From: Psilocybe azurescens
Taxonomy: Eukaryota > Basidiomycota > Agaricomycetes > Agaricales > Agrocybaceae
Assembly (NCBI GenBank): GCA_023853785.1
Contig: JAJIRX010000763.1
Location: forward strand, 1 to 25,399
DNA: 25,399 bases
Direction of reading: 5' to 3'
The notes below the pieces were generated by a model that ran no database searches, was not told where the DNA came from, and worked only from the letters and a program-made list of their open reading frames with translations. Made by a program: the position numbers and the translations under genes. Shown here one piece after another: positions 20,201 through 25,399 of the stretch (the first letter of the stretch is position 1; every line of letters starts with the position of its first letter).

Positions 20201-20462
20201 TCCCGGCAGTCTCCTCCTGAGCCTCTTGCCAATCGCGTATCTGAATATCCACCGTTCTAAAATACGCCTTCACGTCTGCGTCGACGTATCCGAACGGTGC
20301 TTCAGGGTTTATTTCACCAAAGTTGTCTTTGGAGGGGACGATCCATGAGGGCTCTTCGCGCGTTTCTACCTGAGGTTCAGGTTCAGGTTCCTGGTAGAAC
20401 TGTGATTCATCTTCATTTTGCTTCTTATGTTTCTTTCCGCGCTTTCTGTTTTCACGAGGCAT
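17265..20462 (-). CDS. NOP9, Pumilio-repeat nucleolar pre-rRNA processing protein
   Basis: NOP9 is a nucleolar RNA-binding protein of Pumilio-like repeats needed for 18S rRNA maturation and 40S assembly. Approximate exons on the - strand: 20462-20176, 20120-19967, 19896-19811, 19761-19675, 19614-19265, 19190-19100, 19018-18746, 18679-18600, 18552-18469, a middle exon ending at 18208, 18090-17874 and 17798-17265. Family signatures appear in order: [15 protein letters not shown] start, [134 protein letters not shown] and [15 protein letters not shown]. Splice sites are consistent, but the frame is broken by small indels: -2 near 20200, +1 in the C run 19828-19831, -1 near 19391-19420, +1 in the T run 18278-18282 and one near 17390. 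These are mostly homopolymers, so base-calling error is likely. The exact stop is uncertain (17236-17267). Confidence 0.88.
18322..18347. repeat. TGCGAA hexanucleotide microsatellite inside NOP9
   Basis: About four tandem TGCGAA units lie here. On the coding (-) strand they read as alternating His and Ser codons next to a His run (SHSHSHHH). The tract lies in a low-complexity insertion between Pumilio-like repeats and is a likely site of length variation. Confidence 0.7.
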
Positions 20463-20704
20463 AAACTCAGAGAGAAAGTGGAAAATCCAAAGGCACTGAA
20501 CAGAGCACAGAGGAACCCAAACCGAAATTGCAAAAGTAGCATCACGTGGCTGTAGATTGAGATTCTCACGGTCAATCTCGAGCCCAATTTGGTAAGTAAG
20601 CGCAGGATTTTTTCACTTTCGTTTCGAGGACACCGACGACATCAACGTCGACCTCTTTACGAACTCTTACGAAGCATCCTAGACCGATAATATAGACACC
20701 CACT
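20463..20704. promoter_or_regulatory. Divergent promoter shared by NOP9 and NUG1
   Basis: Only 242 bp separate the NOP9 start (- strand) from the NUG1 start (+ strand), so the two 5' ends share one intergenic region. Both products act in nucleolar ribosome assembly, which makes joint regulation plausible. About 130 bp next to the NOP9 start is also present upstream of the second NOP9 copy (23918-24048), so that part travelled with the duplication. I see no motif I would name with confidence. Confidence 0.6.
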
Positions 20705-23693
20705 ATGCCTAAAATTAGAAAAGGTGTGTTTTTCTTGTTGGACTTGGCTAAACAAACGTTAATTGTTTACCTTTTTCTTCCGGTTCCTTTTCCCTCGTTT
20801 ATCCGTGGAATTGTTAACGATGACCTTCAGAGACGAGTAATAGAAAGTCGACAAATGACCGTGCAAAACTTCGCAAAAAGATAAAGGAGAGCAACAGAAA
20901 GAAGTCAAAGGCCGCCAAGAAGAGCGTACAATGGAAGAGCAGTATGTCCTTCAGTTTATTCTGGCGACACTTGATCTCAGAACTAAAGTGTTGTAAATAG
21001 AGACTAAAAAGATCCTGGTATTCCGAGTGAATTCCCATACAAGGATCAACTCCTAGCAGAGGTAGCTGAGCAGCGCAGACTAGTAAGCTTCTCCAGGAAA
21101 TCTCTTGACAGCTTACCCATTGTTTTTAGGCAGCAGAAGAAAAAGAGAGGAAGAAGGCGGACAAGCAGCGTGCTATCGCCAAGGCAAGGGCCCTCGCCCG
21201 AGGAGAGCCTTGGGAATCTGATGACGAAGACAACGCTGAAAACGACGACGACGAGCCCTCGGAAGATCCCACCATGTCGAAAGACCTCAACATCGGCGCC
21301 GAGAGCATCGCTAGCCTCAGCGCCAAGTTCCTCACCACCGAGCTGAAGCCTCGCCCCGTCCCGCTGCCGAGATCGAGGAGGAGGACGAAGAGGAAGAAGA
21401 GGAAGTCCCTGTCCTGATCAACCGCGACCTGCCCAATCTCAAGTCAGTGCTGGAGAAAGCAGATGTAGTCCTCGAAGTCGTCGATGGACGGGATCCTCTC
21501 GCGTACAGAAGCAAACACGTAGAGCAGCTCGCGACCGAGATGAGCAAAAAGGTGCTTTTGGTCCTCAACAAAATCGGTGAGTCGCAACGAACAAAAATGT
21601 ATGTTGTAACTTTACTAATGCAAACCGAACGGAAAAGACACATGTCCTAGGGAAGCTGTCGCCTTGTGGTCGCAACACCTGCGGACTCAACAACCGACCT
21701 TGCTTTTCCGCGCCGCCTCCTCCTTCCTCCCCGCCGCCTCTGTCGTGCTGTCGCAGCCCTTGAAGAAGGGCAAAGGCAAAGCAAAAGTGCCCGTGGACGA
21801 CGCCGTCGGCGCTGATTCCCTCCTCACCTGCCTCGCGCAATTGGCAAAGGACAAAAAGGGCGACGAACCGCTCGTCGTGGCCGTCGTCGGCGTTACAAAT
21901 GTATGCGCCCCTTTCCCTCTTCTCCAACCCAACCCAACCAACTTGACTAAACATCATCGCTCACTCAACCCTCTTCCTCCTATACCTACAGGTCGGCAAA
22001 AGCTCCCTCATCAACTCCCTCCTCAAGCGCGCCGCACTGCCCGTATACGACCCTCGAGTCCTCCTCGCGCGGCCCTACCACCACTCCCCTCCCCAAGAAG
22101 TCACGCTCGAGACCGCGGACCACAAAATCACCATCATCGATACCCCTGGCCTCTCGTTCACCGCCGACGCGGACGTGGACGATGCAATCGTCGAGCAGAG
22201 CCGTGCGCGCGATATTCTACTCCGTAATAAGGGAAGAATCGACCGTTTGAAGGATGCGAACCCGCCAAGTACGTATTTTCTATTTCTTATTTCCCAATTC
22301 CTATTTCTTTACATTATCGACAAAATTATCGTATGCTCATCTCATCATCTTTTCGTCTGTCGTCTTTCTTTCTCTCTAGTCGCCCACATCGTCTCGCGCG
22401 CAAACACAGAGGACCTCATGCTGATGTACAGCCTCGCGGCGTTCACTAAAGGCGACCCAACGGCCTTCCTGTCAGGCGTCGCGCGTGCCAATCAGCTTTT
22501 GAAAAAGGTGTGTTAAACTTCCTTTTTCTTTTTTTTCTTTTTTCTTTTGTTTTCGACCGCCGCCGTTGTGCAAGAAGTATGAAAATAGAACGGCACCATT
22601 TCATCTCATCGTTTTCTCATCGACTGGCTATGAGCTCATGAACTCCACTTCTCCATCCTTTCATCCATCCCCGTTGCACTCGTCCCCATCCGCATCCTTC
22701 GTTTGCTGTTTGCTGTTTTGCTGACTTGTTCCCCACAACTTAATCCTTCACAGAAAGGAGAGCTAGACCTAACAGGAGCCGCCCGCATAGTCCTCCGCGA
22801 TTGGAGCATCGGAAAGCTCGCGCACTACACCACACCTTCCCGGCCCCATCATCATCCACCACCACCACTGCGTCCTCCTCCGCCCAACCACCCTCTGAAT
22901 CCTCAGATGAAGCCCTCGCCTTCATCACACAGCTCTACACCAAACACGACGAGGCGATCCTTTCCCTTCTGCCTACGCGGAAGGAAAGCGAAAGGCAGGC
23001 GGACTCGTCAAGCTCTCGCCGGGCGCGGTGGAGGCGCGGGCCGTCGCTGTCGAGGAGGGCTAGCTGGTGTGGCGGATAGTGAAGATGAGGAGAGCGATGG
23101 TGATGAGCAAGGAGAGGATGATGCTGAAGGTATGGCTGTTGATCAGGAGGATGAGGAGGAAGAAGAAGAAGTCGAAGAAGATGAAGACGAAGACGAAGAA
23201 CGGGGAGACGAAGAACAGGACGAGGAGGACGAGGAGGAGGAAGAAGAAGTCGCGCTTCCACCAGCGTCGAACAAGCAAAAGCGCAAACGTGTCGTAGACG
23301 CGGCTCCGCGCCCGAGCGCCCCGCGAAGAAGGTCGCCTTTCGCAGCGGCGCTGTCGTCAAAGCAGACGGCGAAGCAGCTCACGGGCATCGAAACGGGCAG
23401 ACAAAAGAGCTGAGCCCAAATCCACTGCTGTTGCTGCTGCTGCGGAGAAGCCTTCGAAATCTGCACGCGCAGAGGAGAAATCGGCGCCGGCTCCTGCGGC
23501 CAAGTCCGCTCTGAAGAGCAGCAAGAGCACGGCACGCCGCCAGGAAAAAGCCTCGGCTGCTGCACCCGCCCCGGTCAAAAAGGCGGCCAACGTCGCATCA
23601 ACATCATCTAAAAAGCCAAGGCCTCCACAGCGACTGCTGCCACCAAAAAGGACGGCGGGCCAGAAGCGTACGATTTCGGAAAATTCTTCTGAA
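20705..23693 (+). CDS. NUG1/Grn1/GNL3-type circularly permuted nucleolar GTPase
   Basis: This family binds GTP and assists nuclear maturation and export of 60S pre-ribosomes. Exons: 20705-20723, 20831-20941, 21001-21082, 21130-21576, 21638-21900, 21992-22268, 22380-22507 and 22754-23693. The N-terminus is basic (MPKIRK, then NRKKSKAAKK and WKSK..K), followed by DPGIP-SEFPYKDQLLAEVAEQRR and a coiled, charged linker. The GTPase motifs come in permuted order: G4 (VLNKID, split by an intron), G1 (GVTNVGKSS, also split), then G3 (IIDTPGLSF). After the domain come DWSIGKL, LTGAARIVLRD, a Glu/Asp-rich tract (about 23140-23260), an Ala/Lys-rich tail and a terminal EAYDFGKFF-stop. Length and order fit the family. 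Several indels break the frame: A run at 21006-21010, about 21355, about 22840, about 22975, about 23060 and about 23615. A compensating pair (22049 and 22091-22094) scrambles the G2 segment. Conserved splicing suggests a real gene with sequence errors; a pseudogene is the alternative. Confidence 0.87.
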
Positions 23694-23917
23694 GTGCTAC
23701 GTACATACATGCATGTGTGTGTGTAGTGCTTTGTTCTTTTCGTTTTTTTCAGTTACGCGTTACGCGACGCCCGCCTATTTGCATCGCTTGCTTTGCATTA
23801 ATCTTTTCTATTGTATGTGCTAGTAGTACACTGATGATCATTCTTTTGATCGTTCCATTCAGCTCACGTATTAACCTATTATTAACATGTGGATGTTTGA
23901 TTACTTGCTTACTTTAC
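23694..23917. other. NUG1 3' flank
   Basis: This is AT-rich non-coding sequence after the NUG1 stop, with a short (GT)n run near 23714 and T-rich stretches. It presumably contains the 3' UTR and polyadenylation region. No gene is seen. Confidence 0.5.
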
Positions 23918-24048
23918 CCAAATTGGGCTTGAGAGTGATCGTGAGAACCTCAATCTACAGCTACGTAATGCTACTTTCTGCAATTTCGGCTTGGTCTCCT
24001 CTGTGCTCTGTTCAGTGCCCTTGGATTTTCCACTTTCCCTCTTATATT
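23918..24048 (+). promoter_or_regulatory. Duplicated NOP9 5' flank
   Basis: This is the inverted copy of the sequence upstream of NOP9 at about 20463-20590. They share AATTTCGG, CTCTGTGCTCTGTTCAGTGCC and TTGGATTTTCCACTTTC. Identity is high but not complete, and homology begins abruptly near CCAAATTGGGCT, which marks the arm boundary. Confidence 0.7.
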
Positions 24049-25399
24049 ATGCCTCGTGAAAACAGAAAACGCGGAAAGAAACACATAAGAAGCAAAATGA
24101 AGATGAATCACAGTTCTACCAGGAACCTGAACCTGAACCTGGAACCTGAACCCTCAGGGGTAGAAACGCGCGAAGAGCCCTCATAGATCATCCCCGCTAC
24201 AGACAACTTTGGTGAAATAAACCCTGAAGCACCGTTCGGATACGTCGATGCAGACGTGAAGGCGTATTTCAGAACGGTGGATATTCAGATACGCGACTGG
24301 CAAGAGGCTCAGGAGGAGACTGCCGAAGGAGATGGCGACGTAGACCCCAATGAACGTGTGGTACTTTCTTCCTCAAAGTGTCATTTTGTTTATTGAACGC
24401 ACCGTCTTTTGTGCCTAAAGGAGACTGTTTTTCATCTCTACTTTTAGAGATGCGCGGGAAGGAAAAGCAGCTCGCGACCGACCCACTGCTCTGTGATATT
24501 GGAGAGAATGTCATATTCCATGGATGATTTCGTTCGCAGAGTCTTCTTCGATACTTTGGCTGGTTTGCAAGTTATCAACCGCCCTAACATTCTCTTGACA
24601 TTTTGATTTTGACTATGGATACTCTTTGCAACAGATACGAAGTTCTGTTGAGGCATAGATTTGCATCACACGTTTGCCAAGCGCTTTTCACAGTAGCGAG
24701 GGAGACTATCTCCAGAGAGGTGCGTACTTGATTTTTGTGGATTCGGTAGGTGAAACCGTTGAACAGAAAGAGGAATGATGGCCACGGTACCAGAATCGCA
24801 AGAAGGCGGAGCTCCGTACTTTAAAACAGCTTATTTTGGACATCTGCGAGGTACGCATACTGCTATTTGCTACCACGGATCGCTGCTGAAGCTAATTACC
24901 TCACTTTACCAGGAACTCCCGCCAACTTTCCACTCCCTCATATTGATGCCTTCGCGTCCCACGTTATCCGCAGCCTTCTTCCTTCTCTCACCAAACCTGT
25001 CCGATCCGAGGAAAGCTCACAATCAGCCGTGCGGTCGAAGAAAAGCGGCGTGGAAAGCGGAAGCACAAAGAAACAAGTCCGTATTCTTCCTCCTTCTGAT
25101 GCCAAACAGGAAGAGGTGGGGAGACACATGAGGATCGCGCGCCGCCGAGTTTCGACATCACGGCGCTTCGTCGAGGCTGTCAGAGAGCATCTGGATGACA
25201 ATGAAAACGCGTGCTATGGCCCAGCAAAGTCGGCGCCTGGCTTACAGGTGCGATGTTTCGGGGTGCTATTCGCCTGCACAGCGAAATTGACATGTTGTGT
25301 TGATCATTGATCATTGATCATCCTTCCATAGATGTTGTGGAAGTGGAAGCTGATCAAGACATGGCCAATGAACCTGGCTCTCTGATGGACAGGGTGATG
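24049..25399 (+). pseudogene. Second NOP9 copy (inverted, decayed, runs off the window)
   Basis: The start [12 protein letters not shown] at 24049 and the following sequence match the N-terminal half of NOP9 at 20462-19123 in opposite orientation. This includes [25 protein letters not shown], [24 protein letters not shown] and the MLW-KWKL region near the window end. Lesions not readily blamed on base calling are a TGG-to-TAG stop at about 24184-24186 (PSW in the intact copy) and loss of the intron 1 acceptor (TGCAG to TGCCT near 24414). There are also a 2-nt insertion after GKKH (near 24082), a 2-nt loss near 24485, a 2-nt loss in the block before MRGKEKQ, and an expanded Pro-Glu repeat. It is a pseudogene that arose by duplication and is truncated here only by the window edge. 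Confidence 0.85.
25300..25320. repeat. Triple TTGATCA heptamer in an intron of the second NOP9 copy
   Basis: The heptamer TTGATCA is repeated three times in tandem, where the first NOP9 copy has it once just before the acceptor of its exon 6. It is a small copy-specific slippage event in non-coding sequence. Confidence 0.6.

Noticed and set aside
22703..23413. 236-codon frame treated as a separate gene
   Set aside because: It is the last exon of NUG1 (KGELDLTGAA, acidic tract) read with its intron and frame breaks, not an independent gene.
23143..23565. Ser-rich - strand frame
   Set aside because: It is the complement of the Glu/Asp tract and Ala/Lys tail of NUG1, so poly-Ser is an artefact of reading the wrong strand.
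1..25399. CRISPR arrays, tRNA or rRNA genes, bacterial operons
   Set aside because: I found no regularly spaced identical repeats, no cloverleaf with a GTTCGA-type T loop, no rRNA-like sequence, and all recognisable genes are intron-bearing and fungal.

Overview
The window is nuclear DNA of a filamentous basidiomycete, most likely an Agaricomycete. Genes are cut by many short GT-AG introns (about 47-120 nt). Two nucleolar ribosome-biogenesis genes are recognisable (NOP9, and a NUG1/Grn1/GNL3-type GTPase). A third gene type resembles a multi-pass membrane protein family that I remember as expanded in mushroom-forming fungi. I recognise no bacterial gene, tRNA, rRNA or CRISPR array.

Layout. 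Positions 1-3775 are gene-poor, AT-rich and repeat-like. The first 2.4 kb has almost no CpG, and at least one terminal-inverted-repeat element (about 2289-2683) and several hairpins follow. Positions 3776-17798 hold three head-to-tail copies of a unit of about 3.8 kb. Each unit has one membrane-protein gene on the + strand, then the 3' exon of NOP9 on the - strand. The third unit runs into the full-length NOP9 gene; the first two carry only severed NOP9 3' fragments. Three insertions enlarge units one and two: 596 bp at 7062-7657 (5-bp target duplication), about 1.78 kb at 10841-12616 (5-bp target duplication, solo-LTR-like), and a 260-bp foldback MITE at 13279-13538. After discounting them, all three units are close to 3.8 kb.

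Positions 17265-20462 are NOP9 (- strand, about 12 exons). It is divergent from NUG1 (20705-23693, + strand, 8 exons) across a promoter of 242 bp. A second, decayed NOP9 copy starts at 24049 on the + strand and runs off the window end. NUG1 therefore lies between the arms of an inverted NOP9 duplication.

Functional reading. NOP9 (a Pumilio-repeat 40S/18S rRNA processing factor) and NUG1 (a circularly permuted GTPase of 60S assembly) plausibly share a ribosome-biogenesis promoter. The membrane genes are lineage-specific, duplicated and mostly broken. Both NOP9 and NUG1 carry many 1-2 nt indels, often at homopolymers, although their splice sites and domains are conserved. This suggests uncorrected sequencing error at least as much as true decay. 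Nonsense substitutions and lost splice acceptors in membrane copies A and C and in the second NOP9 copy look like real pseudogenisation. No new biological system is demonstrated. The most unusual structures are the NOP9-tail-carrying tandem array, the inverted NOP9 duplication around NUG1, and the two different insertions at the same site in the NOP9 fragments.
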